Assembly (NCBI RefSeq): GCF_016427505.1
Contig: NZ_JAELXS010000007.1
Location: forward strand, 1-64,000
Length of the DNA: 64,000 nt
Direction of reading: 5' to 3'
Source: Sphingomonas mollis
GTDB lineage: Bacteria; Pseudomonadota; Alphaproteobacteria; Sphingomonadales; Sphingomonadaceae
The position numbers were made by a program, and so were the translations under genes. Every line of letters starts with the position of its first letter. The stretch's first letter is position 1. Positions 17,355 to 24,974 of the stretch are shown here, in pieces. Below the pieces are notes generated by a model. The model saw nothing but the letters and a program-made list of their open reading frames with translations, had not been told where the DNA came from and searched no databases.

Positions 17355-17379
17355 GCTCGCTCGCCCCGATGAAGCGAGC
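17355..17379. terminator. Hairpin between convergent sugar-porter and GH2 genes
   Basis: GCTCGCT and AGCGAGC form a 7-base stem with an 11-base loop in the 149-base gap between convergent genes. No U-tract follows on either strand, so intrinsic termination is unproven. Confidence 0.3.
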
Positions 17380-17444
17380 CGACATGGACCCGACACGCCG
17401 CTACCCCAATCCCGTCTTTATCTATCCCGGCTCCGCTCGCTGAC

Positions 17445-20333
17445 CTATACCGCGGCCAGCCGGCGGAGTTGATCGGGGGAGACGGGCGTCGCTGGTCTGA
17501 AGCGGTCGCCGGTCATGTAGCGTTCCAGGCTCGCGATCAGTTGCCGGCTGACCGGATCGTCCGCGCCCGTGCCGTCGAGGGCGAAGCCGCAGACGATCGC
17601 CCGGCCGCGTCCTACCGCCACCTCGATCACCAGCCCGAGCGGACGGGCGGTGAACCAGTCGTCGATCACCCGCACGATCGGCTTCACGCCGGGCGGCAAC
17701 AGGTCGAGCCGCAGGGCGCCGGCGCGGTGGATCAGGTGCCACCAATGCCAGTTGCTGTGCGCGTCGGTGGGGAAATCGGCCAGCGCCGCATGATCGGGAT
17801 CGCACAGGATACCCAGCGTCGTCGGCGGCTGACCCTGCGTCCACAACGTGTTCCAGAAGATGCTGGAAAAGCCGAGCTGGACCGACCGTTTGGCATAGTT
17901 GGCGACGCTCTTCCCCGACAGGCCGATCAACGCATCGCCACCGCCGGCGAGATGGTCGAGCAATGCCGCGTCGATGCGGTCGGTGCGCCGGATGCGGCTG
18001 GTGGCCGATGACGCCTTTACGGCCGGATAGATCCACAGGTCCCAGTCATTCTCCGCAACCATCCGGCCCGCGTGCCGGATGCCGACGGTCAGCCGCGCCG
18101 CGCTGGCGCTCTTCACCGTCAGCACCGGGGCGGCGGACAGATCGAGCGGCGCGTTGCCGAGCGGGATCGTGTGGGTGAAGGAACCCTCCGCCAGCGTCGC
18201 GCCGTCCGTCGTCTCGATCCGCCAGACGATCGCTGCATCCGCGATCGGCGCCGCGCCGAAATGCGCGACGTCGATCGTGAAGGCGAACGCCTTGCCCGAA
18301 TCGACCACGCGCGACCCCATCCGCGCGAGCGGCACCGTGGCTGCACAGAAACGCCGGTACTCCGATCCCGTCACATATCCCTTGTCGTCCCAGAAGGGAT
18401 CGAGCACCCCGACCAGCGCCGTGCCCTGACCGGGGAAATCCTGCAGCCCCAGCAACTGGAACCCGCCCATCTTGTGGGTCCGCAGGACGCTTTCGATCTC
18501 TTCCTTGTAGCACAGCACCTGCAGCCGGCCGGATGCGTACAGGAACTCGGGTGCCAGATCGTGCAGGCCGTTGTCGCGCAGCCGGTCGGCGAAGATGTCG
18601 AAATTCTTCGCCTTCAGATAACCGGTATATTTGCGGCGCTCGTTCAGGTCGGGATAGACGCACCACTGGCCGATTTCGTGGCTGATGACCGGCGCGCGGT
18701 AACGGCCGATGAAATCGCGATAATCGGTTTGCGTCTCCGGCGGCTTCGCATTGATCCGCGACGCCAGCCCCTGGCCCCAGTCCTGGATGCGCGGCTTGGG
18801 CGTGACATGGTACTGGCTCTCGTCGATCAACGGCCAGCCCGATCCGGCCGTCCACAACCGGCGCGGATCGCGTTGCCGATAGGTCGTTACATAGGCGGCG
18901 AGGAACGCATCGCGCTTCGCCTCTCCCGCCGGCGTCTTGCCGCCGCCCGGTTCGTTGCCATGCGTCATCAGGACGAAGCTCGGGTGATTGCCGTGCGCCG
19001 CCAGCACGCGATCGGTTTCGGCGAGGACCCAGCGATCGACCGGCAACCCGCTGCCGATCTTCACCGACTGGTTCGCCCAGACGGTTTCGATCTGCATGTA
19101 GATACCGGCCTCGTCGGCGGCATCGAATGCGGCGCCCGGCGGGCAATAGCTATGGAAGCGCAGATGGTTCAGGCCGTAATCCTTGGCGCGGCGCATGATC
19201 CGGCGCCAGTTGTCGATGTCGGTCGGCGGGTGTCCGGTCAGCGGGAAGATGCTGCATTCCAGCGCGCCGCGAAACATGACGGGGCGGCCGTTCATGGTGA
19301 AGCCATCGGGGCCGGCGGCGAGTTCGCGCCAGCCGAAGCGGCCCTGCCATTCCTCGCCGTTCGCCAGCCGCACCGTGACGTCGTGCAGCACCGGATCGAA
19401 TTCGTCCCACGCGCGCGCCGATGCGGTGTCGCCGGGGTCGGCGCCGACCTTCGCCTCGAACCGGCCGTCCGTCCCCGTCCATTCCACCGTCGCGCGGGTC
19501 GATCGGCCGGCGAACAGGATGTCCGCGGTGGCGGCGCCGGTGGCCGCGCCGATCCGGGCCAGCGTGCCGCGCACCGTCAGCACCCGGTCGGCGAACGAAG
19601 GATAAAGGTCCACCCGGTCGATCCATGCGGGTTCGCTCGCGCGCAGTTCGATGCGGCCGGCGATGCCGTTCCAGTTGCCCTGGGTATGGTCGGTCACGCC
19701 GTGGCCATTATGGCCGATCTCGACGATCATGCGGTTGTCGACGCGGATCGTCAGCCGGTGGACGCCCGGCGACAACCGACCGAGATCATAAAGATGCGGC
19801 ACGTGCAGCGCGTCGCTCCGCCCGATCGCGCGCCCGTCGACCCATACGCGCGTCTCCCAGTGCGGTCGCTCCAGAAAAAGTTCGACGCGCTTGCCCTGCC
19901 ACGCGGCGGGAATATCGATGTCGCGCTGATACCAGGCGGCACCGCGATACCAGGTGTCCGGTTGCAGGAAGAACGGCACCTTCAACTGCCCCGGCTTACG
20001 ATAGCGTGCGTAGTTCGGTTCGGTGAAATAGGACCGGTCGTTGACGTCGCCGGTCCACGGCGTGGTCAACGCGACGGGATTGCCGACACGGCCCTGTTCC
20101 AGACTGCCCGGCATCGGCAGCGTGTCCGGCAGCGTCGTGGCATACCAGCGTCGCGACAGCCCCTCGTCATCCGGGTCCAGCGCCCGCCGCCATATCGCCG
20201 CCAGATCGCCCGACGCCTCGCGCTCGCCGGCCAGAACTGCCGGACCGAACAAGCCGAGAAACGGAGTGACACCCAGGGTCTGCACCAATCGACGGCGGTC
20301 GATCTGCCCATGCCGAAGCCCGCTGCCCGTCAT
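17445..20333 (-). CDS. Tat-exported GH2 glycosidase (beta-galactosidase type)
   Basis: The 962-residue protein opens with a twin-arginine signal (DRRRLVQTLG, then a hydrophobic stretch to VLAG), suggesting folded export to the periplasm. The GH2 order follows: sugar-binding jelly roll (about 100-245), immunoglobulin-like domain, then a barrel with acid/base E461 in THGNEPGG and nucleophile E553 in SHEIGQW, and C-terminal beta domains. The start is set by GGGGAG 8 bases before ATG 20333; an in-frame start at 20366 would add 11 residues. GH2 covers beta-galactosidase, glucuronidase, mannosidase and arabinosidase activities. The galactonate genes nearby make beta-galactosidase the first guess. 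Confidence 0.82.
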   Translation of the reverse strand: MTGSGLRHGQIDRRRLVQTLGVTPFLGLFGPAVLAGEREASGDLAAIWRRALDPDDEGLSRRWYATTLPDTLPMPGSLEQGRVGNPVALTTPWTGDVNDRSYFTEPNYARYRKPGQLKVPFFLQPDTWYRGAAWYQRDIDIPAAWQGKRVELFLERPHWETRVWVDGRAIGRSDALHVPHLYDLGRLSPGVHRLTIRVDNRMIVEIGHNGHGVTDHTQGNWNGIAGRIELRASEPAWIDRVDLYPSFADRVLTVRGTLARIGAATGAATADILFAGRSTRATVEWTGTDGRFEAKVGADPGDTASARAWDEFDPVLHDVTVRLANGEEWQGRFGWRELAAGPDGFTMNGRPVMFRGALECSIFPLTGHPPTDIDNWRRIMRRAKDYGLNHLRFHSYCPPGAAFDAADEAGIYMQIETVWANQSVKIGSGLPVDRWVLAETDRVLAAHGNHPSFVLMTHGNEPGGGKTPAGEAKRDAFLAAYVTTYRQRDPRRLWTAGSGWPLIDESQYHVTPKPRIQDWGQGLASRINAKPPETQTDYRDFIGRYRAPVISHEIGQWCVYPDLNERRKYTGYLKAKNFDIFADRLRDNGLHDLAPEFLYASGRLQVLCYKEEIESVLRTHKMGGFQLLGLQDFPGQGTALVGVLDPFWDDKGYVTGSEYRRFCAATVPLARMGSRVVDSGKAFAFTIDVAHFGAAPIADAAIVWRIETTDGATLAEGSFTHTIPLGNAPLDLSAAPVLTVKSASAARLTVGIRHAGRMVAENDWDLWIYPAVKASSATSRIRRTDRIDAALLDHLAGGGDALIGLSGKSVANYAKRSVQLGFSSIFWNTLWTQGQPPTTLGILCDPDHAALADFPTDAHSNWHWWHLIHRAGALRLDLLPPGVKPIVRVIDDWFTARPLGLVIEVAVGRGRAIVCGFALDGTGADDPVSRQLIASLERYMTGDRFRPATPVSPDQLRRLAAV

Positions 20334-20356
20334 GTCGTTTTCTCCCCACCGTCTCT

Positions 20357-20373
20357 TACTTACCAATTAAGTA
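20357..20373. promoter_or_regulatory. Candidate operator of the GH2 gene
   Basis: TACTTA and TAAGTA form a perfect 6-base inverted repeat around a 5-base spacer, just downstream of the predicted -10 box, so a bound repressor would block initiation. Size and AT-richness would suit a GntR/FCD site, but the regulator is not identified. Confidence 0.4.
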
Positions 20374-20375
20374 TG

Positions 20376-20403
20376 ATATTATCGGGATAACGTCGATATG
20401 CAA
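20376..20403 (-). promoter_or_regulatory. Predicted promoter of the GH2 gene
   Basis: Read leftward, TTGCAT (20403-20398) and TAATAT (20381-20376) are 16 bases apart, about 43 bases before the start codon. Confidence 0.45.
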
Positions 20404-20660
20404 GTTACGGGTTGAGGAAGAATATGATCCGAACGAAAGGTAAAGATATTATCTAACCACCAGGACGGCATGCTTGATACCGAGCAAATCCCGTGCTCGC
20501 CTGTCGCTCACAGCGAAGCTCGATCGCAGATGCGTGTGAAGCGTGGCAGGATAGAGGGCGGCAGAAGAACGACGGCCGTCAACCCGCAATGGCGAGTAAG
20601 ACGCGCTCCGAAGCATCGCTTTTTCGCTGGTTCCCAAGGGTATTCTGACCCCGGGAAAAA

Positions 20661-20747
20661 TGGTGCCCAGAAGAGGACTCGAACCTCCACGACCTTGCGA
20701 TCGCCAGCACCTGAAGCTGGTGCGTCTACCAATTCCGCCATCTGGGC
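20661..20747 (-). tRNA. tRNA-Leu (anticodon CAG)
   Basis: An 87-base tRNA including an encoded CCA. The acceptor arms GCCCAGA and TCTGGGC pair. The anticodon loop TTCAGGT sits between CCAGC and GCTGG, giving CAG. A variable arm and GGTTCGAGTCC in the T arm fit leucine tRNA. It reads CUG codons, which are very common in this GC-rich genome. Confidence 0.95.
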
Positions 20748-20845
20748 ACGGGGTAGGCCGGCGCCTCTAGGGGACGTGACGGAGCCTTGTCAACAGCGCT
20801 CGTCACGGCCAAAGGCATTTCATGGCCGCAGCGGGATACGAACAC

Positions 20846-21781
20846 ATGAACAACAAGCTGGTGACGCTGATCGGCGGGGGCGGTTTCGTCGGGCGTTATG
20901 CCGTGCGATCCCTGCTCGCCGCCGGGGCGCGGGTACGCATCGCACAGCGGGATCCGCGCCATGCGTGGTTCCTGAAGACGCAGGGCAATCTGGGCCAGAC
21001 CCAGTTCGTCGCCGCCGACGTGACGCGGCCGGATACGATCGCGCGGGCGGTGGCCGGTGCGGACGTGGTCGTGAATCTGGTCGGCGTGCTGGCCGGGGCG
21101 GTCGACCGCATCCATGTGGATGGCGCCCGTACGGTGGCGGAGGCCGCGGCGCAGGCCGGTGCGGCAGCACTGGTGCACGTGTCCGCGATCGGCGCCGATG
21201 CCGGCAGCAAATCCGCCTATGGCCGCAGCAAGGGCGAGGGGGAAGCCGCGGTGCGCGCCGCCTTCGCCCAGGCGACGATCCTACGCCCGTCGATCGTGTT
21301 CGGTCGCGAGGATCAGTTCGTCAACCGGTTCGCCGGCATGATCGCCGCCAGCCCCATCGTGCCCGTCCTGCGCGCGCCAGTGCGGTTCCAGCCGGTCTTC
21401 GCGGGCGATGTCGGCGCGGCGATCACGGCGGCGGCAAGCGATCCCGATCGCTTCGGCGGCCGGACGTTCGCCCTCGGCGGTCCCGATATCCTGTCGATGG
21501 GTGAGCTGATCCGCTTCATCGCCGATGCGATCGGCCGCTCGCCGACGATACTGGAATTGCCGGACGCGATCGGATCGTTGCTGGCGTCGGTGCCCGGCGG
21601 GCCGATCACGCGCGACCAGTGGCTGATGTTGCAGCAGGATAATATCGTCGGCACCGAGACCGACGGGCTGGACGCGCTCGGCGTCGCCGCCACGCCGCTG
21701 GCGGCGGTCGCCTCCGACTGGCTGGTCCGCTTCCGCCGGCAGGGCCGGTTCGGCCGACGCTCGCTGGAACAGGCCGCCTGA
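20846..21781 (+). CDS. NDUFA9-like atypical SDR (complex I NDUFA9 subunit family)
   Basis: The 311-residue protein carries an N-terminal NAD(P)-binding Rossmann motif (TLIGGGGFVGRY), VNLVGVL, and the HVSAIGADAGSKSAYGRSKG stretch, in which the usual active-site pattern is altered. Alphaproteobacterial members are named after the complex I accessory subunit NDUFA9; a structural or quinone-related role is suspected but not settled. ATG 20846 matches the usual MNxKLVTL opening; ATG 20822, with AAAGG upstream, would add 8 residues. It lies 28 bases before uppP on the same strand. Confidence 0.8.
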   Translation: MNNKLVTLIGGGGFVGRYAVRSLLAAGARVRIAQRDPRHAWFLKTQGNLGQTQFVAADVTRPDTIARAVAGADVVVNLVGVLAGAVDRIHVDGARTVAEAAAQAGAAALVHVSAIGADAGSKSAYGRSKGEGEAAVRAAFAQATILRPSIVFGREDQFVNRFAGMIAASPIVPVLRAPVRFQPVFAGDVGAAITAAASDPDRFGGRTFALGGPDILSMGELIRFIADAIGRSPTILELPDAIGSLLASVPGGPITRDQWLMLQQDNIVGTETDGLDALGVAATPLAAVASDWLVRFRRQGRFGRRSLEQAA

Positions 21782-21809
21782 TCCCTTCTTCCCGTCCGGA
21801 GCGACGCCC

Positions 21810-22610
21810 TTGAACGATTATCTGGTCGCCATCCTCCTCGGCATCGTCGAGGGGGTCACCGAATTCCTGCCCGTTTCCTCCACCGGCCATCTGGTGCTCG
21901 CCACCGACCTGATGGGATATGACGCGTCGCGCTGGGCGGTGTTCAATATCGCGATCCAGCCGGGGGCGATCTTGGCGATCGTCGTGCTGTACTGGCGGAC
22001 GTTCATGGCGGTGCTGACCGGCCTGCTGAAGCGCGAGCCGAATTCGATCGCGTTCGTGCGCAACCTGTTGATCGCGTTCGTCCCCGCCGTCGTGCTGGGG
22101 CTGGCGTTCAACGACCAGATCGAGGCGTTGCTGGAAAACGCGATCGTCGTGGCGTGGGCGCTGATCGTCGGCGGCGTCGCGATCCTGATCGTCGAGCGGC
22201 TGGCGAAGACGCAGCCGGTGGGCGGCATCGCCGGCGTGTCCGCCATCCAGTCGGCCAAGATCGGCATCGTCCAGTGTCTGGCGATGATTCCGGGCGTCAG
22301 CCGTTCCGGCGCCACGATCATGGGCGCGATGACGCTGGGCATCGATCGGCGCACGGCGGCGGAGTTCAGCTTTTTCCTCGCGCTGCCGACGCTGACCGGC
22401 GCGACGGTGTTGCAGATGGTGAAGCACCGTGATGCGATCACCAGTGGGGGTCTCGGCCTGATCGCCATCGGGTTCGTGGTGTCGTTCATCGTCGCGCTGG
22501 CCGTGGTGAAGGGATTCATGGCGGTGGTGACCCGGCACGGTTTCGCACCCTTCGCCTGGTATCGAATCGTCGCGGGCACTGCTGCGCTGTTCTTTCTCTA
22601 CAATCATTAG
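21810..22610 (+). CDS. uppP: Undecaprenyl-diphosphatase
   Basis: The 266-residue integral membrane enzyme removes a phosphate from undecaprenyl diphosphate, recycling the lipid carrier for peptidoglycan and other surface polymers. Both family signatures are present: EGVTEFLPVSSTGH near the N-terminus and PGVSRSG in the second half. About eight hydrophobic helices are visible and the length is normal. The start codon is TTG, with GGAG about 9 bases upstream. It also confers background bacitracin tolerance in related bacteria. Confidence 0.95.
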   Translation: MNDYLVAILLGIVEGVTEFLPVSSTGHLVLATDLMGYDASRWAVFNIAIQPGAILAIVVLYWRTFMAVLTGLLKREPNSIAFVRNLLIAFVPAVVLGLAFNDQIEALLENAIVVAWALIVGGVAILIVERLAKTQPVGGIAGVSAIQSAKIGIVQCLAMIPGVSRSGATIMGAMTLGIDRRTAAEFSFFLALPTLTGATVLQMVKHRDAITSGGLGLIAIGFVVSFIVALAVVKGFMAVVTRHGFAPFAWYRIVAGTAALFFLYNH

Positions 22611-22641
22611 AGCCGCATCGGCCTTTTATTCTTGCGATCCA

Positions 22642-22657
22642 TTCGCACTTGTGCGAA
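22642..22657. promoter_or_regulatory. Palindrome upstream of gltD (first)
   Basis: TTCGCACTTGTGCGAA is a perfect palindrome with 7-base arms around TT, about 103 bases before gltD and just after the uppP stop. It could be an operator of the glt operon or the stem of a short hairpin after uppP. Confidence 0.4.
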
Positions 22658-22683
22658 ATAAATCATGACCGACGCTTTTATAG

Positions 22684-22698
22684 GTAAGCAAGGCTTAC
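22684..22698. promoter_or_regulatory. Palindrome upstream of gltD (second)
   Basis: GTAAGC and GCTTAC form a perfect 6-base inverted repeat with a 3-base centre, 62 bases before gltD. The surrounding sequence is AT-rich for this genome, as promoters here tend to be. Confidence 0.35.
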
Positions 22699-22759
22699 TT
22701 GTTATAGGTTTCGGTCGTCGGTAGAGCCGCCGGAGTAATTTTCCGAGCGGAGACGCCGT

Positions 22760-24205
22760 ATGGCCGACAACCCGATGCTGAAATTCGTCGATCAGGATCA
22801 GGCCTATCCGGCCAAGCGCGATGCCGATCTGCGCGCCGCCGACTTTCGTGAGATCGCGGACCGCTATGCGGCACCGACGGCTGAGGATCAGGCGTCGCGC
22901 TGCTCGCAATGCGGCGTGCCCTATTGTTCGGTGCATTGTCCGCTGCACAACCATATCCCCGACTGGCTGCGTCTGACCGCCGAGGGGCGGCTGCGCGAGG
23001 CATATGAGCTGTCGAACAGCACCTCGACCATGCCCGAGATATGCGGTCGCATCTGCCCGCAGGACCGGCTGTGCGAAGGCAATTGCGTGATCGAGTTCTC
23101 CGGTCACGGCGCGGTGACGATCGGGTCGGTCGAGAAGTTCATCACCGACACCGCCTGGGCGGAGGGCTGGGTGGAGCCGGTCGTCGTCGGCCCGTCGCGC
23201 GGTCAGTCGGTCGGCGTGATCGGTGCCGGACCGGCAGGACTCAGCGCCGCCGAATATCTGCGCGGTCATGGTTACGACGTCCACGTCTATGACCGGCACG
23301 ACCGCGCCGGTGGCCTGCTGACCTATGGCATCCCCGGCTTCAAGCTGGAAAAGCCCGTCGTCATGCGCCGTATCGACCGCCTCGCCGCGGCCGGGATCGA
23401 GTTCCATTACGGCTTCGCGGTCGGTGAGGATGCGACGCTGGACGAGTTGCGCCAGCGCCACGATTCGATCCTGATTGCGACCGGCGTGTACAAGGCGCGG
23501 CAGGTCGAGGTGCCGGGCAACGGCGCATCCGGCGTCGTCGCCGCACTCGACTATCTGACCGCGTCGAACCGCAAGGGCTTCGGCGATGCCGTCCCCGCGT
23601 TCGACGATGGCTCGCTCGATGCGGCGGGCAAGAACGTCATCGTCATCGGCGGCGGCGACACCGCGATGGATTGCGTCCGCACCGCGATCCGCCAGGGCGC
23701 GACCTCGGTGAAATGCCTCTATCGCCGCGACCGCGCCAACATGCCCGGCAGCCAGCGCGAAGTCGCCAACGCCGAGGAGGAAGGCGCCGAATTCGTCTGG
23801 CTCTCCGCCCCGCTTGGTTTCGCCGGTGACAACGACACGGTGTCGCAGGTCCGCGCCAGCCGGATGCGCCTAGGCGCGCCCGACGCCAGCGGCCGCCGCG
23901 CGCCGGAAGTCGATCCCGGCGCCGAACTGTCGCTGGAGGCCGATCTGGTCATCAAGGCACTCGGTTTCGATGCCGAGGACCTGCCGACGCTCTGGGGCGC
24001 CCCCGAACTGGGCGTCAGCCGCTGGGGCACCGTGCTGGTCGACGGCAAAACGCTGATGACGAGCCTCGACGGCGTGTTCGCGGCGGGCGACATCGTCCGC
24101 GGCGCCTCGCTGGTGGTCTGGGCGATCCGCGACGGTCGTGACGTGGCGGCCAGCATGCACAAATGGCTGAAAGCAAAGGCGAAGGCCGTCAAGGTCGCCG
24201 CGTGA
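22760..24205 (+). CDS. gltD: Glutamate synthase small (beta) subunit
   Basis: The 481-residue subunit oxidises NADPH and passes electrons through FAD and iron-sulfur clusters to the large subunit, which makes glutamate from glutamine and 2-oxoglutarate. The N-terminal cysteine clusters CSQCGVPYCSVHCP and CGRICPQDRLCEGNC bind two 4Fe-4S centres. Two dinucleotide folds follow: FAD at GVIGAGPAGLSAAEYL and NADPH at VIVIGGGDTAMDC. Start fixed by GGAG 7 bases before ATG. It precedes gltB, the reverse of the common gltBD order, and two extra genes lie between them, coupled by short overlaps. Confidence 0.96.
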   Translation: MADNPMLKFVDQDQAYPAKRDADLRAADFREIADRYAAPTAEDQASRCSQCGVPYCSVHCPLHNHIPDWLRLTAEGRLREAYELSNSTSTMPEICGRICPQDRLCEGNCVIEFSGHGAVTIGSVEKFITDTAWAEGWVEPVVVGPSRGQSVGVIGAGPAGLSAAEYLRGHGYDVHVYDRHDRAGGLLTYGIPGFKLEKPVVMRRIDRLAAAGIEFHYGFAVGEDATLDELRQRHDSILIATGVYKARQVEVPGNGASGVVAALDYLTASNRKGFGDAVPAFDDGSLDAAGKNVIVIGGGDTAMDCVRTAIRQGATSVKCLYRRDRANMPGSQREVANAEEEGAEFVWLSAPLGFAGDNDTVSQVRASRMRLGAPDASGRRAPEVDPGAELSLEADLVIKALGFDAEDLPTLWGAPELGVSRWGTVLVDGKTLMTSLDGVFAAGDIVRGASLVVWAIRDGRDVAASMHKWLKAKAKAVKVAA

Positions 24206-24498
24206 GGCTGGCACCCGATTACATCGATGCGATCAAGACGGCAACGCGCGAGGCGTTCGGCCCGACGGCGGTCGTGCGATTGTTCGGCAGTCGTCTCGAT
24301 GACGATGCACGCGGCGGCGACATCGACCTGCATATCGAAATCGACCCCCCGGCTGACGAGTGGCACGCGCGTGGTGTCTTCGAAGACGTGCTGTTTCGCC
24401 GGATCGAACCGCAAAAGGTCGATCTGATCCTGTCCAGGCGTGGCGGCACCCCGCGGGGATTTGAGCGGATCGCCTATCGTGACGGGGTGGTCCTGTGA
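24202..24498 (+). CDS. Minimal nucleotidyltransferase (MNT), predicted antitoxin
   Basis: The 98-residue protein begins at GTG 24202, overlapping the gltD stop by 4 bases (GTGA). It has the MNT signature FGS...GGDIDL: G29-S30, a 9-residue spacer, D40 and D42, with a likely third carboxylate at D74 (KVDLI). Small MNT proteins paired with HEPN proteins are antitoxins that can add AMP groups to the HEPN partner, as in MntA/HepT of Shewanella oneidensis. A HEPN gene follows directly, overlapping by 4 bases. An in-frame ATG at 24163 lies inside gltD and would add 13 residues. Function is inferred from motif and pairing. Confidence 0.8.
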   Translation: MRLAPDYIDAIKTATREAFGPTAVVRLFGSRLDDDARGGDIDLHIEIDPPADEWHARGVFEDVLFRRIEPQKVDLILSRRGGTPRGFERIAYRDGVVL

Positions 24499-24974
24499 CG
24501 CCTGAGCAGGAGATCGTCGCCGACCAGCTGGACGCGATTGCGGCGGTCGAACGATCGGCGCGTGAAACGCTGCCGCTGATCGGCAGGATGCCGGTGGACG
24601 ATGCCACCTTCGCCGCGATGACCACGATGCAGCGTATGGCGAGCACTGCGATGCTGAAGCAGTTCGAGCAGATGGAAGGGCTCCTGACCGGTCTGTTTCG
24701 CGCGATCCTCCGGATCATGGCCGTGCGTTTGAAGGGCTTGTATCCCCTCGACATCGCCAACCGGATGGCGGAACTTGATGTTCTGGACGATCCCGATCGC
24801 TGGGTCGCGATTACCAAGCTGCGCAACGAACTCGTCCACGAATATCCGCTTGGTTCGTCCGATCGCTACGATCGCTTCATCGCTGCCCATGACGCGTTTC
24901 CGTTTCTCTTCGATGCCGCCGAGCGGGCGCATCGTGTCGTCGTCGCACGACGCCTACTGGAGTCCAGAGCATGA
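24495..24974 (+). CDS. HEPN-domain protein, predicted RNase toxin partner of the MNT gene
   Basis: The 159-residue, probably all-helical protein contains RNELVHEY (R110, H115, Y117). This is an R-x4-H-x-Y motif, the active-site pattern of HepT-type HEPN ribonucleases, where the tyrosine is the residue AMPylated by the MNT antitoxin in the studied Shewanella pair. It starts at GTG 24495 overlapping the MNT stop, and its TGA overlaps the gltB ATG (ATGA at 24971-24974). The gene is thus translationally tied to both sides. Here MNT precedes HEPN, while HEPN first is more common. Toxicity is predicted, not shown. Confidence 0.75.
   Translation: MTPEQEIVADQLDAIAAVERSARETLPLIGRMPVDDATFAAMTTMQRMASTAMLKQFEQMEGLLTGLFRAILRIMAVRLKGLYPLDIANRMAELDVLDDPDRWVAITKLRNELVHEYPLGSSDRYDRFIAAHDAFPFLFDAAERAHRVVVARRLLESRA

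Larger units (their letters stand above)
20334..20660. other. Gene-free stretch between the GH2 gene and tRNA-Leu
   Basis: This 327-base stretch holds the predicted promoter and operator of the leftward GH2 gene at its left end. The rest shows no convincing coding frame, RNA gene or terminator. Open frames here read through the tRNA or antisense to real genes. Confidence 0.5.

Noticed and set aside
20508..20741. Minus-strand small open frame beginning MAELVDAPASG
   Set aside because: It is a translation through tRNA-Leu, a common false gene.
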